Of a stretch of DNA of 23,038 nucleotides, positions 13,856-21,273 are shown in pieces. Both the position numbers and the translations under genes were made by a program. The notes below the pieces were generated by a model. That model was not told the DNA's origin, searched no databases, and saw only the letters and a program-made list of their open reading frames with translations. The stretch comes from an uncultured Clostridia bacterium (GTDB lineage Bacteria > Bacillota > Clostridia > Oscillospirales > Oscillospiraceae): NCBI GenBank assembly GCA_945926565.1, contig CAMELY010000005.1:1-23038 (forward strand), in the 5' to 3' direction. Each line of letters begins with the position of its first letter. Positions within the stretch are counted from its first letter, which is position 1.

Positions 13856-15664
13856 GTGTTTGACGACGAGAGAGAAAATCAGCAGCAGCAGAAGAAGAAT
13901 GCCTTTTCCTCAGAGGCATTGAATACCCTTATCCGCCGTTGGAAGGAGGGCACCTTTTACGAGATTATAGACGACTGGAAGTGGATTTTCTCCTACAGTG
14001 CCCGCTATAAAGGCGCGATCCTCTTTTACACGCTGTTGGGTATCTTCAGCACCAGCATGGGCTTGGTGAGCAGCGTGGTCAGCAAATATCTGATTGACAT
14101 TGTCACCGGATACCAGTTTGACCGGCTGCCGGTGCTGATTGCTGTGATGGTCGGCAGCACTGTGTTCAGCCTGGTCTTCGACAGCCTGATCAGCCGTCTT
14201 TCCACCAAGCTGAGCATTTACATCAACAACGATATTCAGGCGGATATCTTTGACAAGATTATTGACGCAGACTGGCTCAAACTGAGCCAGTATTCCAACG
14301 GTGACGTGCTCAACCGCTTCAACGGCGATGTGAGCACAGTGAGCGGAAACGCCATCAGCTGGCTGCCCAGCATCATTATCACCGTCTACAATTTTGTCGC
14401 TACCTTTGTCCTGATTCTGCACTATGACGTGGTGATGGCGGTCATCGCCTTTGCCAGCGCGCCCTTTATGCTGCTGGCCTCCAGGGTGCTGATTACCAGG
14501 CAGCGGGAGTACAACAAAAAAATGCGGGAAATGAGCAGTCAGCTCATGACCTTTGAGGCCGAGACCTTTTATAACTTCGACACCATCAAATCCTTCGGCA
14601 TTTCCGGTCTTTACGGGCGAAAAATGCGGGGATGGCAGGAGAAGTTCAAGAAGGTCAGTCTGGACTACAATCTGTTTTCCATCAAAACCAATATCTTTAT
14701 GTCCATCCTGGGCACGCTGGTGCAGTTCCTTGCCTTTGGCTACTGCCTGTTCCGCCTGTGGACGGGAGATATTACCTATGGCACCATGACGCTGTTCATG
14801 ACCCAGCGGAGTAAGCTCTCCAGCGCCTTTTCCTCCCTGGTGTCCATTATCCCCTCCTTCCTCAACAGCTCCGTCTCCGCTCACCGGATCCGGGAGCTGG
14901 TACAGCTGCCCCGGGAGGTGCATATCCCAGAGGAGTCGGAGGAGATGGCCCGGGCGGCAGCCCAAGGCTTTGAGGTGCGGATGACCGGAGTGGATTTCTC
15001 CTATGTGGAGGCTCAGCGGGTGATCACCCACTCCGACTTTGTGGCCCGGCCCGGCGAAATTGTGGCCCTGGTGGGCCCCAGCGGGGAGGGTAAGACCACC
15101 CTGATCCGGCTCATTCTGGGCCTGATCCGGCCGGAATCCGGTGAGGCCCTCCTGGTGGGCGGCGACGGGAGCCAGGTGGAGATCAACGCTGATACCCGCC
15201 GCTATTTTGCCTATGTGCCCCAAGGCAACACCCTGCTCTCCGGCACAGTGGAAGAGAATCTGCGTATGGTCAAGGAGGACGCCACAGAGGAAGAGATCGT
15301 CCAGGCGCTGAAGACCGCCTGCGCCTGGGACTTTGTCCAAAAGCTGGAGGGCGGCATTCACGGCAAGCTGGGCGAGCGGGGAAGAGGCATTTCCGAGGGC
15401 CAGGCCCAGCGGATCGCCATCGCCCGTGCGGTGCTCCGGGACGCCCCGGTGCTGCTGCTGGACGAGGCAACGTCTGCGCTGGATGTGGAGACAGAGCGGC
15501 AGGTGCTGCGCAATATCGTCCGGCAGAATCCCAACAAGACCTGCATTGTCACCACCCATCGGCCCAGCGTGCTGGGCCTGTGCCAGCGGGTGTATCGGGT
15601 GATGGAGACCCGGGTGCGGGAACTCACCGAGGAGGAGTCTGCGAAAATGGTGATGGATTTCTGA
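13856..15664 (+). CDS. Exporter-type ABC transporter (membrane domain fused to ATPase)
   Basis: A 602-residue half-transporter with a GTG start at 13856 after AGAGGAGGA. An acidic/Gln-rich N-terminus (MFDDERENQQQQKK) precedes about six membrane helices (about 55-330). The ATPase is intact: Walker A GPSGEGKTT with K413, Q-loop VPQGN, signature ISEGQ at 512-516, Walker B VLLLDEAT with D536 and E537, and H568 in TTHRPS. The N-terminus lacks a C39 peptidase domain, so it would export without cutting a leader, unless a separate protease does so. It would act as a homodimer. Next to the peptide, radical SAM and PqqD genes it is a plausible peptide exporter. It heads a run of five same-strand genes to 19804. 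Confidence 0.93.
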   Translation: MFDDERENQQQQKKNAFSSEALNTLIRRWKEGTFYEIIDDWKWIFSYSARYKGAILFYTLLGIFSTSMGLVSSVVSKYLIDIVTGYQFDRLPVLIAVMVGSTVFSLVFDSLISRLSTKLSIYINNDIQADIFDKIIDADWLKLSQYSNGDVLNRFNGDVSTVSGNAISWLPSIIITVYNFVATFVLILHYDVVMAVIAFASAPFMLLASRVLITRQREYNKKMREMSSQLMTFEAETFYNFDTIKSFGISGLYGRKMRGWQEKFKKVSLDYNLFSIKTNIFMSILGTLVQFLAFGYCLFRLWTGDITYGTMTLFMTQRSKLSSAFSSLVSIIPSFLNSSVSAHRIRELVQLPREVHIPEESEEMARAAAQGFEVRMTGVDFSYVEAQRVITHSDFVARPGEIVALVGPSGEGKTTLIRLILGLIRPESGEALLVGGDGSQVEINADTRRYFAYVPQGNTLLSGTVEENLRMVKEDATEEEIVQALKTACAWDFVQKLEGGIHGKLGERGRGISEGQAQRIAIARAVLRDAPVLLLDEATSALDVETERQVLRNIVRQNPNKTCIVTTHRPSVLGLCQRVYRVMETRVRELTEEESAKMVMDF

Positions 15665-15671
15665 CCGGGAC

Positions 15672-15701
15672 TTGTAGGATGAGGTTTCAGTGTGTTACAA
15701 T
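15672..15701 (+). promoter_or_regulatory. Possible internal promoter before the PqqD-like gene
   Basis: TTGTAG (15672-15677), 18 bases, TACAAT (15696-15701), in the 70-base gap after the ABC gene. Transcription would start about 30 bases before ATG 15735. Moderate match only. Confidence 0.4.
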
Positions 15702-15734
15702 AACCTGAACTTGGATTTTCAGGAGGGCAGACAG

Positions 15735-16001
15735 ATGAAAATCAGCAGAGACTATATCATCCGGGAAATTGCGGGCGAATATGTGGTGGTGCCTACCGGC
15801 GCGGCAGCGGCACGCTTTAACGGCCTGATTACCATTAACGGTATCGGCGCCTTCCTGTGGCGCATGCTCCAGGAGGAGGCGGACGAGGCCGGACTGCTTC
15901 AGGCAGTGCTGGAGGAGTACGAGACGGACGAGGCTACGGCGAAGGCGGATATCGCACAATTTCTCCAGGTGCTGGAGCAGAACGGCATTCTGGAACGCTG
16001 A
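15735..16001 (+). CDS. PqqD-like peptide chaperone / RiPP recognition element
   Basis: An 88-residue protein, the usual PqqD length. ATG 15735 follows CAGGAGGGC; the in-frame upstream ATG at 15690 overlaps the possible internal promoter. The fold signatures are present: YIIREIAGEYVVVP (a three-strand start), RFNGLITINGIGAFLW (the conserved N..G..IW-like turn), then an Asp/Glu-rich helix and D-x-x-x-FL-x-x-L-x-x-NGIL at the end. PqqD proteins grip the leader of a peptide and present it to a radical SAM enzyme. The best partner in the window is the radical SAM protein at 11817, although it lies on the far side of the HprK-like and ABC genes. Confidence 0.87.
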   Translation: MKISRDYIIREIAGEYVVVPTGAAAARFNGLITINGIGAFLWRMLQEEADEAGLLQAVLEEYETDEATAKADIAQFLQVLEQNGILER

Positions 16002-16033
16002 TGCTGCTGAATGAGGAGGACTGAACGAGACCG

Positions 16034-16861
16034 ATGAGAAGACCGATCCAGTTTTGGCTGTTTGTGCTCCTGATTGCGGTAAGCGCCGTCTTTGCCGTCA
16101 CATTATGGGGAGATATGTCCCGGGAGGTCAACCGCAGCCCCGAGATTTCCTTTGACGCCCAGGAGATTACGGTCAGCGTGTCAGACGACCAGTCTGCCCT
16201 GCTGCAGGGGGTCACCGCCAGCGACTCAGAGGACGGAGATGTGACCGGCTCTCTGGTGGTGGAGAGCATCGCCGAATTTCAGGAGGATGGCTCCCGGGAG
16301 GTGACCTACGCCGCCTTTGACAACTCCGGAAATGTGAGCAAGGCCAGCCGGCAGCTCCGCTACAGCGACTATCGCAGCCCGGAGATCAAGCTGGTCCAGG
16401 AACTGAAAACGGTGGTGGGCACCGATATCAACCTCCAGGACTGTGTCCGGGTGGAGGACGTGCTGGACGGGGATCTCACCAATCAGCTCCGTATTGTGGA
16501 GAGCGATTACAGCAACTATGTGCCCGGCGAATATCAGATTACGATTCAGGTGACCAACAGCGCCGGAGACACCACAGAGCAGACCTTTCCCATTCAATGT
16601 GTCTCTGAGCAGGAGCTGGGAGTTCCCACAATCACGCTGTCTGTCTACAGCGTCACGCTGCAGACGGGGGCGGCGTTCCGGGCCGAAGACTACATTGAGG
16701 AGGTCAGCGGGTCCGATGAGACGGGCCGGACGCTGACCAGTGCGGATGTCCGCATCTCCAGCGGGGTGGATACGCAGGAGCCGGGCACCTATCAGGTGGG
16801 CTATTCCCTGCAGGGCAGCGGAGGTACGGGCACTGCCCGGCTCACAGTGATTGTCGAGTGA
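16034..16861 (+). CDS. Membrane-anchored Ig-like (DUF5011-type) extracellular protein
   Basis: A 275-residue protein. An N-terminal helix (about residues 7-25) anchors or exports it; there is no lipobox. The rest looks like three beta-sandwich domains: one near 38-110 with ASDSEDGDVTG, one near 113-195 with VEDVLDGDLTN, and one near 200-275. The D-x-x-DGD and PGTY.V.Y phrases are typical of DUF5011/HYR-type domains found on Bacillota surfaces, often beside capsule-export genes. The GAGGAGGA site is 13 bases from ATG 16034, rather long. It lies between the PqqD-like gene (32-base gap) and the first Wzz/kinase (13-base gap), pointing to a role at the cell-envelope side of that system. Function unknown. 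Confidence 0.8.
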   Translation: MRRPIQFWLFVLLIAVSAVFAVTLWGDMSREVNRSPEISFDAQEITVSVSDDQSALLQGVTASDSEDGDVTGSLVVESIAEFQEDGSREVTYAAFDNSGNVSKASRQLRYSDYRSPEIKLVQELKTVVGTDINLQDCVRVEDVLDGDLTNQLRIVESDYSNYVPGEYQITIQVTNSAGDTTEQTFPIQCVSEQELGVPTITLSVYSVTLQTGAAFRAEDYIEEVSGSDETGRTLTSADVRISSGVDTQEPGTYQVGYSLQGSGGTGTARLTVIVE

Positions 16862-16874
16862 GGGGGGAGCGCGT

Positions 16875-18287
16875 ATGACAAGCTATGGACGGGAGGGCGT
16901 GGAAAACGCCCGGTTTCTGCTCCCCACCATTCTGGGAGATGTGCTGCGCCAGTGGCTTACCATCCTGCTGGCCGGACTGATCGCCGCTATGAGCGCCTTT
17001 ATCTGGCTGTCCTGGAGTTGGCAGCCGGAGTACAGCATGACCGCCTGCTATGCGATCATGTCCAAGGCCACCGACGGATATGTGAGCTATACCACCGGAT
17101 CCGTCTCCTATACAGTGGCCACTACCTTTAAATATCTCATTGACAGCGATATCCTCCAGGCTGAGGTGGCGGACGCCATGGGAACAGACCGCCTGGATGG
17201 GACGATCCAGACGGAGATCCTGAAGGATACCAATATCATGTATCTCACGGTGAAGGCGTCCACGCCGAAGAAGACCTACGACATTATGAGCGCCGTGGTG
17301 GAGAACTATCAGGAGCTGGTGGATGCTGTGCTGGGCAGCGTCACTCTGGATATGCTGGAGCGGCCGGTGATTCCTACCGCACCAAGCAACCAGCCCAATC
17401 GTGCCCGGACGGCGGCGACAGCCGGACTGCTGGCCATGGGTCTGACAGCGGCCCTGCTGGCCTTCCTCTCCTATAGCCGGGACTCGGTCAAGACGGAGGA
17501 GGACTTCCGGATCAAGCTGAATCTGAAGCGGCTGGCCACGATTCCGCAGGAGCGGCGGCGGCTGTCCCAGGGCCTTGATTTCCGCAAGCAGAAACACCTG
17601 CTCATCAATCAGTTTCCCATCAGCTATCAGTTTACTGAGGCAGTGGAGCTGCTGCGCACCAGCTTTGAGTACCGGGCGGAGAAGCAGAGCTGCAAGGTGA
17701 TTCTGGTGACCAGCACCATGCCCAACGAGGGCAAATCCACCGTCTCAGTCAATCTGGCCCTCTCTCTGGCCAAGGCGGGCAGCCGGGTCATCTTTATCGA
17801 CGGTGACCTGCGCAACCCCACCATCCACTCCATGCTTAAGCTGGACAAAGTGATTCGCCGGGATCTGGGCCAGTTCCTCCAGGGGCAGTGCGGCTTCCCT
17901 GATGTGGTAGTGGACTACAGAAACCCGGAGATGTATGTGCTGGCCGGCAAGGCCAGCTATGAAAACGCCTCGGAGCTGCTGGGCTCCCGTGTGATGAGCC
18001 TGATGATCCGGGAACTGCGGACCAAGGCGGACTATATTATCATCGACACGCCGCCTGCCGGCGCCATGGTGGACACCGAGGAGGTCTCTCACTATGCCGA
18101 CGGCGCTATCCTGGTGGTGCGGCAGAACCATGCCCCCACGGGAGCTATCCTGGATGTGGTGGACGCCCTGAAGCAGACCAAGATCCAGGTGCTGGGCTGC
18201 GTGTTCAACAATGTCCAGAACTGGGACTGGATGTCCGGACGGGACTATCAGCCGGCGGCCGGGCAGAATGAAGGACACCGCCGGTAA
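16875..18287 (+). CDS. Wzz / BY-kinase fusion, active-type (polysaccharide co-polymerase with tyrosine autokinase)
   Basis: A 470-residue protein. ATG 16875 follows GGGGGGAGC; an upstream in-frame TTG at 16851 overlaps the previous stop. Residues 1-205 form a Wzz-type module with two membrane helices (about 27-47 and 178-199) around an outer domain. Residues 260-450 form a BY-kinase ATPase with intact Walker A PNEGKST (K287), Walker A' DGD (D309, D311) and Walker B IIIDTPP (D391). Such kinases control capsule or exopolysaccharide chain length by cycling tyrosine phosphorylation. Unusually, the C-terminal end has a single tyrosine (Y458) instead of a tyrosine cluster. The next gene, 14 bases downstream, is a paralogue with the opposite set of features. 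Confidence 0.9.
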   Translation: MTSYGREGVENARFLLPTILGDVLRQWLTILLAGLIAAMSAFIWLSWSWQPEYSMTACYAIMSKATDGYVSYTTGSVSYTVATTFKYLIDSDILQAEVADAMGTDRLDGTIQTEILKDTNIMYLTVKASTPKKTYDIMSAVVENYQELVDAVLGSVTLDMLERPVIPTAPSNQPNRARTAATAGLLAMGLTAALLAFLSYSRDSVKTEEDFRIKLNLKRLATIPQERRRLSQGLDFRKQKHLLINQFPISYQFTEAVELLRTSFEYRAEKQSCKVILVTSTMPNEGKSTVSVNLALSLAKAGSRVIFIDGDLRNPTIHSMLKLDKVIRRDLGQFLQGQCGFPDVVVDYRNPEMYVLAGKASYENASELLGSRVMSLMIRELRTKADYIIIDTPPAGAMVDTEEVSHYADGAILVVRQNHAPTGAILDVVDALKQTKIQVLGCVFNNVQNWDWMSGRDYQPAAGQNEGHRR

Positions 18288-18301
18288 AGGGGGGATCGGA
18301 T

Positions 18302-19804
18302 ATGAGCAGCTATGAAAAGCAGGAAGCGGGGCAGGAGGAACTGATTGATCTGACCGTTGTACTGCACCAGTTCTTTAAGATCCTCCGGCAGATGCTGGCG
18401 CTTGTGCTGACCCTGACCGTGCTGGGCGGCGCGGGCTATTGGGCGCTGCAGCGGTTGAGATATACGCCCCAATATACCGCCTCCGCGCCCTTCGTGGTCA
18501 GAGCGAGCTCCGGGGGGATTGTCAATGAGTACAGCGACAGCCTGACGGCAGAGCAGTTGGCCAATCAGTTCCCTCAGATCATCAACAGCAGCGCCCTGCA
18601 GAAGCGGGTAATGCGGGAATTGGGGCTGGACTATATCCCCGGCACCATCAGCCTGGATTTGGTTCAGGACACCAAGCTGGTGACCATGCGGGCCACTGCC
18701 CGGGATCCCCAGATGGCCTACGATATTCTGATTGCTGTGCTGAACAACTATGAAGAGGTTTCCTTCAAGGTGCTGGGCAGCACGTCCATGACGTTGCTGC
18801 GGGAGCCAGTGGTGCCGACCGAGGTGGACAACCCCTTTTCCGACCTGCGTCAGCTGGCCAAGGGCGCACTGGGCGGCCTGACGGCGGGCCTGCTGATTGT
18901 GCTGGTCTTCGCCATGACCCGCTTTACCATCAAGGACAAGGAGGATGTGAAAAAGCAGCTGAACATCCCCTACCTGGGCGCGGTGCCCAGGGTGCCTGTC
19001 CGGCGGCTGGGCAAGGGCAGGGAGAGCCTGATCTCTGTCTCCAATGAGCGAGTCGGTTTTGGTTTTCAGGAGGGCATGCGGCTGGTCCGCTCCCGCCTGA
19101 TGCGGCAGATGGCGGTGGATGAGGAGAGCGAAACCCTGCTGCAAAAGGTCATTCTGGTCACAAGCGCGGCGGCCAAGGAGGGCAGCACCACCATCGCTGT
19201 GAATCTGGCCCTGACCATGGCGGCCAAGGGAAAACGGGTCATTCTGGTGGATTGTAATCTGCGCAGCCCGGAACTGAAGCGGCAGTACGGCCTGCCTCGG
19301 GATGCCTTCGGCATACAGGATGTGCTGGATGGGCGATGCAGCCTCAATGATGCGCTGACGCCCTATGAATCGGAAAACCTCCTGGTGATGGCGGGCGACC
19401 GCAGGATAGCCGAGTCTTCCGGGCGGATTCTCAGCAGCGCCATGGGTCAAGTGCTCCAGGCCCTGCGGCAGGCGGCGGATTTTGTGATTCTGGACACGCC
19501 GCCGGCGGGCGCAGTGGCGGACGCCGGAAATCTGGCCCGGTACTGCGACGGCATTGTGGTGGTCATCAAACAGGATACGACCCGAGTCTCCCGGATTGTC
19601 CGGGCGGTGGAGGAGCTGTCTGAGAGCGGAGCGCCGATTCTGGGCTGTGTGCTCAGCGCAACAGAGGGCGGCGAAGGCGGCTATGGCTATGGTTATGGCT
19701 ACAGCTACAGCGGATACGGTTATGGCTATGGTAGCTACGGCTACGGTTATGGAAACTACGGCGGGAAACAGCCGGACAGAGGCCGAAAACCAAAAGCGGA
19801 ATAA
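18302..19804 (+). CDS. Wzz / BY-kinase fusion with degenerate ATP site and tyrosine-rich tail
   Basis: A 500-residue paralogue of the preceding protein. ATG 18302 follows AAAGGGGGGATC. Wzz-type helices lie at about 31-49 and 187-206. The kinase-like domain runs from about 275 to 450. Walker A reads AAKEGSTT (292-297), with S295 where the catalytic lysine should be. Walker A' reads DCN (D317, N319) instead of DxD. Walker B ILDTPP (D398) is kept. The C-terminus carries 12 tyrosines between Y461 and Y486 in GY repeats, ending in a basic KPKAE tail. It may be a pseudokinase and a phosphoacceptor for the upstream kinase; that is inference. No glycosyltransferase genes lie nearby. It ends the operon with a terminator 11 bases downstream. 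Confidence 0.88.
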   Translation: MSSYEKQEAGQEELIDLTVVLHQFFKILRQMLALVLTLTVLGGAGYWALQRLRYTPQYTASAPFVVRASSGGIVNEYSDSLTAEQLANQFPQIINSSALQKRVMRELGLDYIPGTISLDLVQDTKLVTMRATARDPQMAYDILIAVLNNYEEVSFKVLGSTSMTLLREPVVPTEVDNPFSDLRQLAKGALGGLTAGLLIVLVFAMTRFTIKDKEDVKKQLNIPYLGAVPRVPVRRLGKGRESLISVSNERVGFGFQEGMRLVRSRLMRQMAVDEESETLLQKVILVTSAAAKEGSTTIAVNLALTMAAKGKRVILVDCNLRSPELKRQYGLPRDAFGIQDVLDGRCSLNDALTPYESENLLVMAGDRRIAESSGRILSSAMGQVLQALRQAADFVILDTPPAGAVADAGNLARYCDGIVVVIKQDTTRVSRIVRAVEELSESGAPILGCVLSATEGGEGGYGYGYGYSYSGYGYGYGSYGYGYGNYGGKQPDRGRKPKAE

Positions 19805-19815
19805 GATACAGACAA

Positions 19816-19847
19816 TGAGGGCAGGAACAGCTTCCGGCCCTCATTTT
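19816..19847 (+). terminator. Terminator of the ABC-PqqD-Ig-kinase operon
   Basis: TGAGGGC pairs with GCCCTCA, extended past an A-G mismatch by GGAA/TTCC around a CAGC loop, followed by TTTT at 19844-19847. Confidence 0.82.
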
Positions 19848-19882
19848 AACTGACAAAAAGGATGGGCGTAGGTTTGCTGTCC

Positions 19883-19911
19883 TTGACTATCTGTGGAGAA
19901 ACGGTTAAACT
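19883..19911 (+). promoter_or_regulatory. Promoter of the CYTH-deoC unit
   Basis: TTGACT (19883-19888), 17 bases, TAAACT (19906-19911). Transcription would start near 19918, about 22 bases before GTG 19940, which supports that start over an in-frame ATG at 19862 lying upstream of the promoter. Confidence 0.68.
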
Positions 19912-19939
19912 ACTCTTATCAAACTGGAGGAGGGATCTT

Positions 19940-20437
19940 GTGGAGATTGAGCGAAAATTTTGGCTGGATCGGTTCCCGGAGGGGCTGCCTTTGGTGAAGC
20001 GGCTCCAGACCTGGCAGGGATATCTCTATACGGACCCGGCGGAGGTGCGGATCCGGCGCAGCCGGGTGGAGGACACCGGGGAGGAATACTACCGGCTGTG
20101 CATCAAAAGTCAGGGAGACCTCTCCCGCCATGAGGTAGAGACCGATTTGACCCGGGAGCAGTTTGAGGAGCTCTGCCTGTTGCTGGAGCCGGGAAAACCG
20201 CTGATCCATAAGGACTATCGGGCCTATGACCTGGGTGGCGGTCTGGTGCTGGAGTGTTCAGTGGTGGACGATGGGGCCTTTGCCTACGCCGAGGTGGAGT
20301 TTGACAGCGAGGAGGCCGCCCGGGCCTGGACGCCGCCGGACTGCCTGGGCCGGGAAACCACCTATGAGTCGGGATTTCGCATGAAAAAGTATTGGCATAA
20401 CCGCAATCTGCTGCGCAAGACGCAGGAAAAGGAGTAA
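19940..20437 (+). CDS. CYTH-domain protein
   Basis: A 165-residue protein with a GTG start at 19940 after GGAGGAGGGATCTT. It opens with VEIERKF, the ExExK signature of CYTH enzymes (E2, E4, K6). Further strand-borne charged residues follow: VRIRRSR near 40-46, LCIKSQG, HEVETDL near 72-78, IHKDYR near 98-103, LECSVVDD and AYAEVEFDSEE near 121-131. CYTH tunnels bind triphosphate with metal and include thiamine triphosphatases, inorganic triphosphatases and class IV adenylyl cyclases. Sequence alone does not tell which applies here. deoC starts 6 bases downstream, so the two are cotranscribed. There is no HD or CHAD domain attached. Confidence 0.85.
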   Translation: MEIERKFWLDRFPEGLPLVKRLQTWQGYLYTDPAEVRIRRSRVEDTGEEYYRLCIKSQGDLSRHEVETDLTREQFEELCLLLEPGKPLIHKDYRAYDLGGGLVLECSVVDDGAFAYAEVEFDSEEAARAWTPPDCLGRETTYESGFRMKKYWHNRNLLRKTQEKE

Positions 20438-20443
20438 AACAGG

Positions 20444-21109
20444 ATGGAATATCAAGCTCTGCTGTCCCATGTGGATCATACCCTGCTCACCCAGACGGCC
20501 ACCTGGGCGGAGATCAAGACAATCTGTGATGACGGGGCAAAGTACGGCTGTGCCAGCGTCTGCATCCCGGCCAGCTTTGTAAAGCAGGCCGCCGAATACC
20601 TGGGGGGCAAATGCAAGGTCTGCACGGTCATTGGCTTCCCCAATGGCTATTCCACCACGGCGGCCAAAGTTTTTGAGGCGGCTGACGCAGTCAAAAACGG
20701 TGCGGACGAGGTGGATATGGTCATCAATATCGGCTGGGCCAAGGACGGCCGCTGGGAGGCGCTTTTGGAGGAAATCCGGGCGGTCAAGGCCGCCTGTGAC
20801 GGCAGAATCCTCAAGGTGATCATTGAGACCTGTCTGCTGACCGACGAGGAGAAGATCAGACTCTGTGAGATCGTCTCCCAGTCCGGCGCGGACTATATCA
20901 AGACCTCCACCGGCTTTTCCACCGCCGGCGCCACCCGGGAGGACGTGGCCCTCTTTGCCCGCCATGTGGCTCCCCATGTGAAGATTAAGGCGGCGGGCGG
21001 CATCGCCAGTCTCCGGGACGCTCAGGATTTCCTGGATCTGGGTGCCGACCGCCTGGGCACCTCCCGGATTGTCAAGCTGATCAAGGGGCAGGAGGCACAC
21101 GGGTACTGA
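20444..21109 (+). CDS. deoC: Deoxyribose-phosphate aldolase
   Basis: A 221-residue class I aldolase, the usual DeoC length. Active-site residues are visible: D91 in EVDMVIN, the Schiff-base lysine K153 in YIKTSTGF and the second lysine K182 in [16 protein letters not shown] at 9-15 is the family's N-terminal motif. It splits 2-deoxyribose-5-phosphate into glyceraldehyde-3-phosphate and acetaldehyde, the last step of deoxynucleoside breakdown. Its ribosome site AAGGAG overlaps the CYTH stop region. The BMP-family nucleoside-binding protein starts 164 bases downstream, which fits import and catabolism of nucleosides. Confidence 0.97.
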   Translation: MEYQALLSHVDHTLLTQTATWAEIKTICDDGAKYGCASVCIPASFVKQAAEYLGGKCKVCTVIGFPNGYSTTAAKVFEAADAVKNGADEVDMVINIGWAKDGRWEALLEEIRAVKAACDGRILKVIIETCLLTDEEKIRLCEIVSQSGADYIKTSTGFSTAGATREDVALFARHVAPHVKIKAAGGIASLRDAQDFLDLGADRLGTSRIVKLIKGQEAHGY

Positions 21110-21135
21110 GTATTCCGGCCTGCAGGGCAGTGCAG

Positions 21136-21153
21136 AAAACCTTTTCAGGTTTT
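21136..21153 (+). terminator. Weak hairpin after deoC
   Basis: AAAACCT pairs with AGGTTTT around TTTC, 26 bases after the deoC stop. The stem is AT-rich and only its own T run follows, so termination is doubtful. Confidence 0.35.
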
Positions 21154-21175
21154 ACAGCAAAATTCTGTTTTTTGC

Positions 21176-21204
21176 TTGCCTTTGCACCGGGCTTGCGTTA
21201 TACT
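21176..21204 (+). promoter_or_regulatory. Promoter for the BMP lipoprotein gene
   Basis: TTGCCT (21176-21181), 17 bases, TATACT (21199-21204). The start would lie near 21211, giving a leader of about 63 bases that includes the palindrome at 21216. Confidence 0.65.
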
Positions 21205-21215
21205 GATCATATTCC

Positions 21216-21230
21216 TTCTTTTCAAAAGAA
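21216..21230. repeat. 15-base palindrome at the start of the BMP leader
   Basis: TTCTTTTCAAAAGAA is a 7-1-7 perfect inverted repeat. A second partial copy of its half (GTTTTGAAAG) follows within 12 bases. It sits within about 10 bases of the predicted transcription start, where a repressor could bind, or it could fold in the mRNA 5' end. Regulator unknown. Confidence 0.4.
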
Positions 21231-21273
21231 TGTTTTGAAAGAGGACAAAATCTGAACAAGGAAGGTAGAAAAC

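Noticed and set aside
13910..15559. Long antisense open frame opposite the ABC transporter
   Set aside because: High GC at third codon positions leaves antisense frames open; the plus strand carries all ABC motifs. Same reason for frames opposite ymdB-lepB (1422-3023), htpG (5322-7025) and the LRR gene (8380-9957).
19682..19759. GY-codon repeat as a DNA satellite or recombination site
   Set aside because: It is in frame and encodes a tyrosine-rich tail typical of BY-kinases, so a protein explanation is enough.
16875..19804. A capsule/exopolysaccharide locus in the usual sense
   Set aside because: Only Wzz/BY-kinase genes are present; no glycosyltransferase, flippase or polymerase gene lies in the window.
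19862..19939. Longer CYTH start at 19862
   Set aside because: It is upstream of the promoter at 19883-19911, and the ExExK motif belongs at the N-terminus, matching GTG 19940.
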